A program made the position numbers and the translations under genes. A stretch of DNA of 64,000 nucleotides, from NCBI GenBank assembly GCA_009617715.1, contig VTFK01000122.1, forward strand, positions 62,001 through 126,000. The letters are read 5' to 3'. The DNA is from Plectrocnemia conspersa. Lineage: Eukaryota > Arthropoda > Insecta > Trichoptera > Polycentropodidae. The notes beneath the pieces were generated by a model, which made no database searches, had not been told where the DNA came from, and saw nothing but the letters and a program-made list of their open reading frames with translations. Positions within the stretch are counted from its first letter, which is position 1. Each line of letters starts with the position of its first letter. Below, in pieces: positions 1 to 11,660 of this stretch.

Positions 1-95
1 GCTTAGATATCTAAATTTTTTAGACGAATTATGCTCTTCTTTAAAAAAAACGGTGTTTATGCTTAGATATCTAAATTTTTTAGACGAATTATGCT
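1..95. repeat. Two-copy direct repeat, period 60
   Basis: A 35-base segment starting GCTTAGATATCTAAATTTTT occurs at 1-35 and again, identical, at 61-95. The 25 bases between copies are not repeated afterwards. The window begins inside the array, so more copies may lie upstream. No coding content is seen. Confidence 0.85.
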
Positions 96-1835
96 TAAAC
101 ATTGGTTTATAATTTTCACAGGGAAATACTGGTTTTGCCACTGCTCAAGTTAAAGCACCAAGTTCATTATATAAATTCTGAATAATTTTGATAAATTGCG
201 ATGCAGATGTCCTTAGACTTATAGAACTAGGTTCACGATTGAGGAAAATTGTGTGAGTACTTTTGCATTTTAGACAGATTCAAATCATCGGCAAATCTAT
301 GAAAACTATTTAAAATTTCTAATTCATTATGTAAGCCACATTTTAAATTTTAGTTGGACTAACCTCTTATTTATGGAAATAATTTTATTTGCACTGTGAA
401 TTTTATTCCTACTTTACAATGAAAATAATCTAAATGAGCAATATATAAAATAATTGCTCCATAAAACGAATTTTGGTGCTTTACTGTTGGACAGATTGTT
501 AGAACAGTGATGATTTTTTCTCGAAGATTTACATACATAAATGCATAAACAATTCTTTTATGGAACAAAGTATTTATTTAAAGGACATACGTATCTCTCA
601 AAATATTTCCCTGTTGAATAGCACCCCTTTTATTCATTTATTTATTTTTATTAGTAATAAATGTAATTATATTACTATATCTATAAATAAAAAATATTAG
701 TTTAATTATAAATAAAAAATGAATTACTTTTTATAATGCTAAAAACTAATCAAAGTTCTTCGCAAAATTAATGTGAATTTTTTTTAATTATATGATAATC
801 AGATTTAGACTAGTACTTCTCATTTTTTAAAAAGCATGTAATGAAGATACATCTAATTGATTTGCTTAAAAAGCTGTAGATTTATTTTCTGTAACAGTTG
901 ATTTTCGTACTCATTACAAATAACTAAAATACTTCATTGACTAATATTGTAATAATGCAATTTCATAGAAATAAATCCATATTTATTTATTATAATATAT
1001 AATATGTATTTATAAAGCACGTTTATAATTCATTAGTTTTTAAATTAAAGTATTACCATACATTAAATTTTACTGCATGTCTTACATAACTGTTAAATCT
1101 AATATTATATGCATTCACAGAAGTAAACCTTTTTTATTATCGTTGACACATAAATTACACGCAAGAAGAACTGCATATCTGCAAATGCGAATTCTTTATG
1201 GTCACTTAACCGCCACGACATTTTATTACAAGAGACGTTACTGTAAAATAATATTTTTACAACGCTAGTAAAAAGTGCACAAATAAATTAGTTGCTTTTA
1301 ATAGCAGTGGGTTGAGATTTGAGATGTTAAAATGTTCCCTCTTATCCTTAGATCACTTTGGTTACCTGTTGGTACTCACCTGTTGGTCTTACTTGTTGGT
1401 GTTAATACTTTTCTAAGATTTGAGAAGGATTATTCATCATTTTAGGGACCTCATCCAGATAGACTAATGAGGGAATTTAATTTAATATTTTGTATTTTCT
1501 ATTTAGTTTGGTTACTGAGTATATGATAATTAAAAAACGGATTTTTGTTACAGCAGATCGTTGTCATTTGATAGGTGGAATAAAATAGTTTGATTGCAAA
1601 TTAATAAATTAAAGTCAAGGATCATTATTAAAACGATTTAATTGAGTGTGACAATGGCATATTATTTTTTGTTCAATATCTTTAGATCAATTAAAGGACA
1701 TATATTTCGCGATGGTGTCTATTAAATATTTATGTATGTAAATATAATTGGGATGATTCTAGATTTGCTTAGTTAATTGGAGCAGACTGAAATGAAAATA
1801 AAACCAAATATGTGATAGTATCATGGCCTAATAAC
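96..1835. other. AT-rich stretch without a recognisable gene
   Basis: Only short open frames occur, with no conserved motif. Read on the minus strand around 190-330 there are two short protein-like runs, but they lie in different frames and match no family I know. I treat this as non-coding sequence or very old repeat remains. Confidence 0.5.
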
Positions 1836-2040
1836 TTGCCCTAATAAAAGTTCTAAAACTATAATTAGTTTAACAACTTTCATTAGGTTAGGTTTGGGTT
1901 TTAACAGCTCGGACTTTTCACAGCTAAAGTTCACAGTCAAATTCGGTTTCATAGATATTTTAGATCAGTTAAATAATATTTTCGCTAGTATAAATATATA
2001 TCTATTGGTGAAAATGTATTTGGATTTCATAAGTAAAAAT
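1836..2040 (+). repeat. Dispersed repeat, copy 1
   Basis: The segment carries the words ATAAAAGTTCTAAAACT, TTTCATTAGGTTAGGTTTGG and, further on, ATTTTCGCTAGTATAAATAT. The same words occur in the same order at 42909-43115. A fragment of the last part recurs near 2820-2875. It has no coding capacity and no clear terminal repeats; probably a non-autonomous repeat of unknown class. Confidence 0.6.
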
Positions 2041-3334
2041 GTAAGGTTTGAGAAACCTAGGGTGTGACTTCGTAGCCAGTGAGTTTTATTAGATTATATT
2101 ACAATTGCGACAGACGATAAATGGCGAGATGTTTTCTCCGAGCGGTGGAGGAGAAGCTGGCGCAAGGATAATATCCGTGGGAGGTCCTCAAAAATCTTGT
2201 AGGTGGCGTGGCAGCGACAGTATAGCGGAGAATGATCCCTCTCTGCTACGGTGGTGCTCGTATGGCGGCGGGCGTCTACCTGATTCTTTGAGTGGCTGCT
2301 TGTGATTGCCTTCTCCTCATCGGAGTCCAGACTTAAGTATCCAAGGCTGCAAAGCTTGCTGACTAATCACAATCATGCAGCGATCATCCAATCAATAGAT
2401 GTACTCGAAAGCGACATTCGCTTGATGGGCATTGTCCAAGTTTCTTTACTGCAACGGGAATCTTGTGGATCTAGTGTTTTATTATATCCGTGACCGTTTC
2501 GCAACAAAGAAATATTCTCTCAATTACGGAATATAAACAAAACTCGTGTTATTTATGTGATTTTCTGGTCATAACGAGGGCTTTTGTGCGTGATCCTATA
2601 CTTTACGCTATTGTCTTGATTGATGATCACATTGGTCATAGTAAATTAACGTCAGTTTTGAGAGTAAGACCCTTTTAAACATGTGTGTAGTCGCCACAAA
2701 AATATAAATTCATTGAAAAATATACATTAATAGATCGCATGTAAATAAATAATGATATGTATATATTACTACACACGGAAAAGTTGAAAACATATAATTT
2801 TACTATCATTTGCCAGATTATTTCTATTTTCACTGATAAAAATATGTATCTACTGGTGAAAATGTATTATGATATGATTTTACTGAAATGACAAAAATAT
2901 TTTCGGGATAGATTCGAGACTGTTTTTCTGGATTTTTTTAAGAATTAGCACATGAAACTGATTGTATTATTTATTTTATTTTTTCGTTATTTCTTTGCTT
3001 CTTCATTAGGTATTGGATCTGAAAATTCAGTTCGAAATTTACTGCTACTAATTTACATTCGTTGATTACTTTCTCTTATGTATAATATTTTTTAAACGTT
3101 CAAAAAGCAATAAAGTCAACAATAATATGCAAACTAATTTTAACACAAACGGTGCAGCGTCAAAAAACTATAATCTGTAATGTTTATTGTGAAAGTACTA
3201 CTTAAAAAGTAAGTGCTTTTGTATAAAAAAGGGCTAAAGGAACATACCTGAAATACATAAGTATATAGGTACATCTCAAACAACTGTAGTTTAGTTTAGA
3301 TTCATTATTTGAGGTCGGTTTTTACTTTTTTTAT
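2041..3334. other. Gene-free stretch with a CpG-rich patch at about 2105-2345
   Basis: Most of this is AT-rich and featureless. Around 2105-2345 base composition shifts sharply toward G and C, and a 66-codon frame encodes Gly/Ser/Arg-rich sequence, but it has no recognisable domain and no convincing splice boundaries. It could be a non-coding first exon, a regulatory island or a transposon remnant. I cannot decide between these. Confidence 0.3.
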
Positions 3335-3380
3335 ACATGTATTCTTGCTATGATTTACTCCAGAGTTGAGCCCCTCGAGG
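3335..3380. repeat. Short repeat, inverted relative to 28689-28729
   Basis: The words ATTCTTGCTATGATTT and AGAGTTGAGCCCC here reappear in reverse complement at 28689-28729, directly beside the Tc1-like terminus there. This suggests a shared transposon edge or a small dispersed repeat. The match is only about 40 bases. Confidence 0.45.
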
Positions 3381-3599
3381 AGAACGAGCTCCGGGAATTT
3401 GTCTCCTCTCTGCAGGCCTGGTAGTATCTATGGCAATAGATGAAAGTGAATGTTAATGAAATAATTCAAATACTCACATAGCTGCCACCCCTGTAGCATA
3501 CATTAGTATGTTAATATTGTAATGAAGCAAAGATTTTCTTATATTTTGATTTATATTATCCCATAAAGCTGTTACAGTACGTTAAAGCTTTATAATTCC

Positions 3600-4250
3600 A
3601 CGCGATTGCTTATGTGACGTTTCACGTGAAATGATTAACTCGCAAACGCCGAGGCATTATCTTGTACTTTTTCCACATCAATCTCTTCCACATTCTCTCT
3701 ATACGTATGTAGATTACACATAACGTCATATATAATACGTACCGAGCTAAGTTTAAGACCTTCAATATTCGCAGCACGTACTGCTCAGAGCGTCACCATC
3801 TCTCACCGGTCTCTTTGAACGCGAACCATTTTTCCTCAGAAATGCTCGCAGACTATTTGCTCAGACGGCGATTACTCGGGCGATATTTCATCTCGGAACT
3901 TAAATAATTCCCACCGACTATCGGCGGTCTATCCGTCTTCTTCCCGGCCAATTTCAACACTCCCGACGCGAAATAATTGCTTTCGAGTGAAGCCTTTCTC
4001 CTTAAATATTTCTCTCGTAAGAGTGGCTTTTAAGCTCAATTAAAACTCGCTCGCTCGCCCGTACTAGTTTACCATTGTTTTAATTGTAAAACGTCGATAA
4101 ATAAACCGCCCTAATTGGCGGAGCACAATCAAGCGCAATTTTCAATTACACACTGTGTAGTTGTGCAACGCGAAAGTTGCGTGGGTGTAACAATGTAGAA
4201 GAGTTTAAACCGTAGTTGAATAAACCTGACATCTGTCAACGTTTACATCC
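3600..4250. other. CpG-rich non-coding segment
   Basis: No protein frame is credible. Compared with its surroundings the segment is rich in CpG and in GCTCGCTCGCC-type words. Such islands in insect introns and intergenic DNA are often conserved regulatory sequence, but nothing here proves that. Confidence 0.3.
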
Positions 4251-4254
4251 ATAG

Positions 4255-4420
4255 ACAGGTTCATTCGAAAAGTTTCCGAACTTTTAGGATAGTTAGTCGA
4301 CGCCGTGTTGATGTGCGGTTCATGACACAACTTAAATCAATTTGAGCATAGAAGTTATTTAGGCTGTCTGTCGCGAATTTTGACTAAAGAAACAACTATT
4401 GAATTTTCGTATCTTTGCTG
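4255..4420 (+). mobile_element. Mariner-like terminal fragment
   Basis: ACAGGTTCATTCGAAAAGTT at 4255 has the form of a mariner terminal inverted repeat (ACAGG, then a TTC-AAAAAGTTTCCG-type core). About 160 bases of mariner-like leader may follow. I find neither the matching inverted end nor transposase coding nearby, so only one end appears to survive. Identification rests on the terminus alone. Confidence 0.4.
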
Positions 4421-4683
4421 CCTGTTAGACGTCATAAAAGCACTTTACATTTAAATTTTAACAGTTTATTTTTTTATATACAAATTATATTGTTTTGTAC
4501 AATAATGTGTATAGAATAATACAAAAAGAAAGAGTCGTAGAGGTCCTCGTTCTTCGTCTGTTAGCTGAGTCGAAGTGGCGAGTCTTGAGAGTCGATCTTC
4601 GTAGGTTGCCGATTGTGACCAAGAGTCACATATTTTATAATGATCCCTTTAGGATATAATACAAATTATGAGTCAATCGCGTT

Positions 4684-5000
4684 AGTGTTTAGTTCCACCT
4701 CCATATCCAACCTTATGTGAAAGCTTAACTTTCAAAGTGACTGTTCGATAAATACAATAGAAAACAATGCCTGTTTATTAAATTAGTGAAAAAAATGTTT
4801 AACCCTTAGTTTTATATGTCATAAATTCTTTAAAAATTATAGTGCAATAAATTGAAGGATTTTAATAGGCTTTTAACTATATAAAATACATATATTCATG
4901 TAGTTATAGTTATATATTTTATGCCACCTTTAGGTGCCCAAAGCATACTGGCAATTTTCTTGATGAATGCTATCCGGTCAAAGGTAGGATTTAAAGAGCG
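4684..5000. repeat. Dispersed repeat family, most complete copy
   Basis: The first part (about 4684-4790, with TCCACCTCC, CTTATGTGAAAG and AAAGTGACTGTTCGATAA) is shared with 7634-7740 and more weakly with 11562-11660. The last part (about 4934-5000, with AGGTGCCCAA, ACTGGC and TTTCTTGATGA) is shared with 18034-18105. Finding both ends within about 320 bases suggests one short non-autonomous element, with partial copies elsewhere. Confidence 0.45.
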
Positions 5001-6430
5001 TAATGTTCGAATCGATAATGAACGAAACGATACAAAACGTTCGATATTACCGTTCGTGTAATCGATAATGAACGTTTAATATTAATATAAATATTGTTTA
5101 ATTTTGTACAACCCAAAATGAACGATAAATTTTGTACTTTCGTTTGTAATAAAAAAAAAAAAATTTGTTAACAAAATTTTATTAAATTAATAATATTACA
5201 AAATTATCTGCAATTACCAGTTATAAATTAAAATGACCAGAACATTAAATAATAAAAATACTACTTTATATTTAAAGCCAAAAAATTAAAAAAAATTCAC
5301 CCTATTTTAATCACTTTTTAAGATGCATTGATGCATTCACAGCAAATCAGTTTCTGTATCTGCATCTGATTCTGTGTTACTTGCACTGATATTCTCTGAA
5401 GGACTAATGCTGACAACATCATCTTTTGAGTCTGAATCTTCAGCATACACAATTCTTTGTAGGTTTTTTTAAGTTTTCGGTAACTATCTTGAGCTTTTTT
5501 TGGAGTCACATTTAGTGTTGCGGGAGTCCTTACTTGCTGCACTGGATGCAGAACCAGCACGACTTCTTGGAGTTAAAAATGATGGTCCACTCTCCTTATC
5601 ATCTCTCTCCGATAGGTAATTCTTCAACAATAGAAATTAGTGATACGGACTCTTCTGTGATTCAGTTGTATGTAGAGGATCTTTTCAACATTTGACGGGT
5701 CAAACCTTATTCGCTGAGATGTTACGAGGTTTCCTCTAGCAGAAAAAAGCCATTTTCTGGCTTCAGCCGCCAACAACGGGAAGATCCCGTTGTAATCTTT
5801 CCACCAGGTCAATATATCAATTTTATAAGATGAAGGTTAGGGATAAATCTTGAAGGAGTCCCACTACTTTTCAGCCACCAACTGATCACCAACTTGTTAG
5901 AGTTTCCTGTTCAAAATCTTTAGACGATGGATGAGAGTCAAAGAATCTTCTTTAGACGATGGATGAGAGTCAAAGTTGATTGGCCATACGTATATGGTGC
6001 TCTTCAGTACTAGGTTTCGGCAAAACTCGTTCCATTTGTCTCTGAAATTCAGTGATGAATTCTTTCGTGAGTTGTTGTGTTAGCTCAGCAGTGAGCACTT
6101 TTTCAAGATAAGAGAAATGGGAATATTTTTTGAGCGGTCAGTGAATCATCAGCAGAAAGTCCCTCACTCACATCTTTAACTTGTTCTAATATCAGGACTA
6201 GTTCGATCATAAACGTGAAGTCAAATGGCGCATAATTTCGCGCGCCATTGGTTAACATTATTTTATTTTTTACTTTCCCGCTTAAACAAACGATAATATC
6301 GTTCATTATCGTTAGAGATCGAAAAATTCATTATCGTTCATTAACGATATCGAACGATAATCGATAATGAAAAATTATCGTTGTCGTTATTGAAAATTAT
6401 CGTTCATTATCGATTATTATTGTTACTCAA
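5000..6430 (-). pseudogene. Degenerate hAT-family transposase and element remnant
   Basis: On the minus strand, frames at 5624-5812 read WWKDYNGIFPLLAAEARKWL followed by a stretch with NLVTSQR and the sequence ending in NVEKIL. This is the C-terminal dimerisation (hATC) domain of hAT transposases, although the usual segment with the SER-V signature between WL and NLV is missing. Further N-terminal, 6103-6306 gives a segment with LILEQVKDVSEGLSAD, which fits the alpha-helical region before hATC. The frames are separated by stops and shifts, so the gene is dead. Both flanks (about 5000-5120 and 6280-6440) are dense in ATCGATAATGAACG and its complement, so these are probably the subterminal inverted repeats. 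Known hAT elements cut and paste with 8 bp target duplications; I could not define the exact ends here. Confidence 0.65.
5918..5975. repeat. Short tandem duplication inside the hAT remnant
   Basis: A 26-base segment beginning CTTTAGACGATGGATGAGAG is present at 5918-5943 and again at 5950-5975, a period of 32. It is a local duplication within the decayed transposase region. Confidence 0.85.
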
Positions 6431-6454
6431 TCGATACGAAACGGAGACTTCGAT

Positions 6455-6530
6455 CCTTAGTAGGATTGCAATACTACCGAAATTTTCAATACCAGTATTA
6501 CCGGTATTACGATATTTAATATTTTAATTA
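6455..6530. mobile_element. Possible second hAT terminus
   Basis: TAGGATTGCAATACTACCG, followed by alternating AATACC/GGTATT words including TATTACCGGTATTACG, resembles the ends of hAT elements that start TAG-GTTGCAATACCGG. Only one end is visible, next to the hAT remnant, so it may be the same element or a nested one. Confidence 0.3.
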
Positions 6531-6959
6531 ATTTAAAAAAATATATTTTCGAAAATCTAGGACAACATTGACTTTGATCCACCGGAAATTTTTATACCAG
6601 GAACCACTCGCCAATTTATTCCAATAAAATATATTACTCATTATTTTTTATCAGTTACGATTATCCGAAAGAACCTAATGAGAATGGAGTGCGTAGAAAA
6701 TTATAAATCTGTTCTCAAAATGCGTCATATTTTTTTAAGAAACAGATTTATATGATTAATGATTGTGATAATTTTGTGATTGAGATGTGATTTATTTATG
6801 TTATTTTACTTTAATTATTGCACATTTTAAAGTATCGCGATAATATTTAATTTCGATAGATTTATCTGTCGTATATTTTTTTATTTCTACTCATGTTAAA
6901 TTTGATTAAATTTGAGTTATAAATGTTTATGTTAATATTACTTTTAGTCCCAGTGCATT

Positions 6960-7300
6960 TTAAAATAAATTATATGTTATTTTATAAATTTAAATTTAAA
7001 GTTTCCCTAGTTGCCGACAGATGTCTTTAGCGTTAACTTTACTCTCGCGCGTAAATTTATGTTCACTCGCCGCTAGTGGTGCTGTTGTCGTTGGTCGTGT
7101 GAAAAATATGAAACATTTTTTTTGTAGTAAAACACCGCCGGACGCCATTGATCAAAATCGGATGACCTACGATGTGTTATTCAAATTAGACGCGGATTGT
7201 TTTAGGTACGTGCCCACGCGCTAGTGATTTAATGCTCATTATATCGAAGATTAACGTCAAACTATTTGTAAAGTTGTGATTTATGAGAGCGATTAAAAAT
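6960..7300 (+). other. Candidate non-coding first exon
   Basis: The segment is much more CpG-rich than its surroundings and ends at a good donor context, AAAAT|GTAAGTTTC, with GT at 7301-7302. A 67-codon frame (7021-7224) matches no family. The first recognised ASPP-like coding exon starts with ATG directly after its acceptor (18881), so an upstream 5' UTR exon must exist, and this is the best candidate I see. Transcription is unproven. It could equally be unrelated regulatory DNA. Confidence 0.25.
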
Positions 7301-7633
7301 GTAAGTTTCTTACGTTATAAGCATATGTATGTATGTATATAAGTAGATCCAAAAGTATCTGATCGAAATGCTTGTATATAGATTAGTTTTTTTTTTTGCT
7401 TATTATTCGATAAATTAATTATTTTAAAAATATCTTATTTAAAGATATTAACGATATTTAAGAAAATTATTTTCCATAAAAAATACTATGAGAAATTATT
7501 CATACCGCAAGCGATAAGAACGCAGCTTTTAAAATAAAAATATAATATATTATATATGTATAATATATTTAAATGTACATAACACATGTATATTTATTTT
7601 TCAGTATATGCAAATTGATAGTTAATTTCATTC

Positions 7634-7740
7634 ATTAGGCTCCACCTCTAACTCCCCCCTATGTGAATGTTTGGTTTTTAAAGTGGCCGTCCGATAATTA
7701 CAAAGGATAGTTTAAACAAATAGTTTTTGTTTTTTCAGAC
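7634..7740. repeat. Dispersed repeat, partial copy
   Basis: CTCCACCTCT, TATGTGAATGTT and AAAGTGGCCGTCCGATAATT match the first part of the repeat at 4684. The characteristic right end (GGTGCCC...) is not present here. Confidence 0.5.
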
Positions 7741-8934
7741 GTGCCTCGTAGCATAAAAAGAAAATGGTTTACATCATGTTTGTGACAATAAGCTGATTAA
7801 AGGCTTTCTATCAGCTTATGTTATGCAATTTTCATGTGCTAAAACCCAGTTAAATCAGATCGTTTCTAATGTTTATAATTTAATCAATCATGAAAAAAAT
7901 CTTAGCTACATTTTAATAATATATTATGATATACTATGATACAAAGTTTTTGTCTTTTATTTTTAATTATGCCATTTTGTTAAAATTGACAAAAAAGTTT
8001 GTTAAAGTAAAAATATATCTAATAACATTAATAATCCATATTATTTTTAGCATCATTTAATATACCTATTTATATTTTTTTTCACAACCAATTTAACCCA
8101 AAAGTCAATTCTTTATAATATATGTTTATTTTATTAACCTTTACCGGACCGAGTGTACGAAAAAAAAACGCTCCCAACGTGGGTACGGAAAGACCCTGAT
8201 CTTCATACTAATTTTTTAGACCTTTTATAAAATCAAGTATATGCATTTGAACAATCATTACATATATTAATATCATGGAATTATTATATTTTATAACATT
8301 TTATCGTTTTTTTTACGTAAAAATAAAATTCACTAAGAAGCGTCATCATCGAAGCATGTCATTTTCATCACTGTGGGCGGGCAGAACAGTGTTATCCCCA
8401 CTACTACCCGATGTTGCCAAGTGCTACTGTTTCTCAAACTATTGTATTAAAAATAATATATTTACTTACTACATATTTATTTTTCATTTATAAATTTTGC
8501 AGGGGCTTTACATATTATCATCAATATTCTCTCTCGAGATCAATATCAAGTGTCTTCTCTTTATTTGATTCCCATATTTATATACATTGCAAATGACGCA
8601 TTTCCTTATGACACATTCCATAAGGTAACATGTAACCATCGATTTGTCCCTTCGATCGACCCTCTGACTACAAAAAAAGTACTGTTTCCAGTTTCAAGTG
8701 TCCCATCGATTTATGGTTTCGTTCAAACGAAATACCGAATAGACCCCTTTGTTTGCTCTAATTGTTTTTAACATAAACAAACGTTCGTATATCACGATTT
8801 TAGGTCGATGAACTAATTACGTTGCATCTTGTCAATCTTTATGAAAAAAAATTTTAGATTCAAAATCGTTATTTTGAATAAACACTGTTTTCCGTTAGGT
8901 CCTTTTTATTATGTAATAATATGTATATATGTTA

Positions 8935-9475
8935 TCCAATAGATGAAATACATTTTATGCATTTATTGGGCGAAACAAAAAAAATATTTTATCCCAACTG
9001 CTTTTTTTTCTGTTATGTTATGAATGCACGAAAAAAAGACCAAAACAATAGATTTAACGGAAATGTTTAATTTAAATTTTTATATTGCCTTTGATTCCTA
9101 AAAAACACTATGTAATAAAATTTGACAATAAAACTTCTTACATACCTAAATATTATGTAATTATGTAAATTTCATTAATAATTATAACACTAATATATAA
9201 AACGATGAAATCCACAAAAACACGATGAAAAGTAAATTTGCCGTCAACTAAATACCACGCGAATTGAGAAGCGCAGTTTCGTCATGCGACACCGGAAATC
9301 GTGCGCATTCAGAGCGATATATGTATATCTCGCTCGCACCTAATGGATGAAATACACATTTTATGCATTTATAACCGTTGTGAGCGAAACAAAATATTTT
9401 ATCCCAACTGCTCTTCTTGTTATGTTACGAATGCACGCAAAATATCAAAACAATGTATTTCATCACAAATGTTTG
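8935..9475 (+). repeat. Internal direct repeat (8935-9075 and 9338-9475)
   Basis: Both copies run AATGGATGAAATACA-type sequence, TTTTATGCATTTAT, GCGAAACAAA, ATATTTTATCCCAACTGCT, TTATGTTA-GAATGCACG and a final AAAACAAT. They are about 140 bases each, in direct orientation, with several small differences. Both lie inside the putative TTAA-flanked element. Confidence 0.75.
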
Positions 9476-9611
9476 TTTTTAATCCTTATTTATGTATGAA
9501 ATCTACTAAAAATTATCAGAACATATGTGTAATGATTTAATACAGGATTACATATAATATGAAATTATTAACATTAGTAATTAAAAAGTTACAACGAAAA
9601 ATAGCGACTTA

Positions 9612-9628
9612 GGGGACTTCGAGTCCCC
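9612..9628. repeat. Perfect short hairpin
   Basis: GGGGACT and AGTCCCC pair perfectly around the loop TCG. It sits 18 bases inside the right end of the putative element ending at 9646, so it may be a subterminal transposase-binding or structural motif. Confidence 0.6.
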
Positions 9629-9650
9629 CGCTTGGTCCGGGCTAGGTTAA

Positions 9651-11561
9651 TAAATTATAATAATATTATATATCCGTTTTCCTCATGCACTTAATAATGC
9701 CACATTGATCTCACCATTTATTCATTTTGATACATATGCTATGAAAAACTCACATCTCTAGAATAGCAATAAATCATAAAAAAGCGTCTTAAAAAAATTA
9801 TATCACGATAAATATCGTATTCTAAAAAGAACAGATAAATTTTACTATAACTTCTTTTCAATGAATTAAATTTAACCGTTTGTTTTTTTATACTTATTGT
9901 ATAGTTGTTAAATAATCTATACTCAAGGTTATTGCTATGTGACAATAAAATTTACTTCCAATATTTTATACATATTATTCATGCGAGAGTAAGATAAAAG
10001 CAGGGAATTTATTTGCATGACTAGCTTGTTGTCCTGGTCTTGATACATATGCATCGCGCGCATGCGAATAAGAAAAAAATACAAGATAACATCTATCCAT
10101 GACTCTGGCGAAACTTGCATAATTTGTATGCATTTCAACGTAGATATATACAGTAAATGATGTCTATTTACGGCATGCCGATCGTAAAGATTATCATGGG
10201 TTTGGCATCGACGCCAGATTGCTATTTAATCCTATATTTTACGCGGTGATTGATAAGCCTAGTTTGCGTCAAAGAAAAACAGTTTATTTTTATAATATAA
10301 TTTACCTGAGATTGTTTCGATCTTCGCCAGACATGAATTAGCGGCAAAAGTTAAAATTAATCGAACGCGCCGAAAAAGTTTAACCAAATGGTTGGGTGGG
10401 TCTTTCTCGTAGAGCCAAGAATGTCTTAAAACGTTTAACTGGATGGGACAAGGGTAGGGCGCTCGCAATTAAAATGTGTCACCCCTTTTAATTAGTGTTT
10501 TTTACCCTTCTGCGCAAAATTTTCTTTCGCTTTCAGGACATATTTTACGCAAACGTCTAATTTTCTACCGGCAATTTAATAATTTAGCATTTATTTTACG
10601 ATCTGGATGAGAGGAATAGATAAGTAATGTTATTTAGCATTCAAAAGTTATCCGTTAAAAATAATGATCTACGTCTGCGGAATCGAGAATGAGCGTTGGA
10701 AAATTTATTGTACTAGGTAGACTTTCCGATAGTCAGGTACGTTGCTTAGTATTGTTTTAAAGTACCATAAGTAATATATTTCGCTACACTGCTGACTTGA
10801 GGAATACTAATTTAAGAGTCCTTGAGTAACAATTATTAATTTAAATATATATTATTATTTATCAATTTATATGTGCTGTAGAAAATAAACTGTATACATA
10901 CCCACCGTTCTAATGAATAACGAAAACTCAGAGGGGAGTCTTGTATTGGCCACACCATACTATAAGTATCAATTTTAGATTTATTATGTAGCGTTCGAGA
11001 ACACAATAGTCCATATTATTGTTGATATGACACTGCACATTATGCATTGAGAATCGAGTTTAAATGCCAAATGCATATTCATAACTAGTAAAATATTGCA
11101 AGCGGGAATTAAATGGGTTATCAAACTATGGATGAATTGATTTACATAAATCAATAACCAATTTCAAACATTTTACATGTTTTTTATGGCAAGTAAAAAT
11201 TTTATTATTAATACCAATATACATATGTAGCTCGGGTGTCAATATCGGGTGGCGGTGTCAAATGCGGAAGAGTTTAAGATGCTAGAAAATAATTATTTAA
11301 GTAATGATGATATATAAGTTGCATACTTTTAACAGTTAAGATTAGTGTTTATGTTTTTAGAATTTTGTTTGTCATAGTTAACGTTTAATATTCAAGTGTT
11401 CAATAATCAAAATTTATCTCTATGTATTACTATATAATTTACTTGGTTAATATATAATTTACGGCTAGAATGTGGTATATTATTACACATTTAACATATT
11501 CTTTCTAAAAAAGCTTGCTTTACACTTGTTTTGGGAGAAAAGGCTAATCTAGAAACAATCG
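9651..11561. other. Gene-free AT-rich stretch
   Basis: Short frames only; I recognise no domain, RNA gene or clear repeat. Around 10150-10560 the composition is more balanced, without coding evidence. Confidence 0.5.
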
Positions 11562-11660
11562 CGTTATTGTTTAGACTCGTTACTTTATGTAAAGCGTAAC
11601 GTTTAAGATGACCATTAGTAGGTGACCGTCCGATTATTCAAGGAATAAGTATAGAAATAG
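11562..11660. repeat. Dispersed repeat, diverged copy
   Basis: Shares TTTAG, CTTTATGTAAAG, GTGACCGTCCGATTATTCAA and GGAATA with the copies at 4684 and 7634 in the same order. It is the most diverged of the three. Confidence 0.35.

Larger units (their letters stand above)
8138..9646. mobile_element. Putative TTAA-flanked non-autonomous DNA element
   Basis: TTAA at 8134-8137 is followed by CCTTTACCGGACCGAGTG. TTAA at 9647-9650 is preceded by CGCTTGGTCCGGGCTAGG. Counting the TTAAs, the two ends agree as inverted repeats at 17 of 22 positions. TTAA target duplication is the hallmark of piggyBac-like elements. The 1.5 kb interior has no transposase, only short AT-rich frames and an internal direct repeat. 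An imperfect inverted repeat over this distance could be chance, so confidence is moderate to low. Confidence 0.4.

Noticed and set aside
190..330. Minus-strand FADD motif resembling a reverse transcriptase active site
   Set aside because: The surrounding residues do not match reverse transcriptase blocks and the frame closes within a few codons; probably coincidence.
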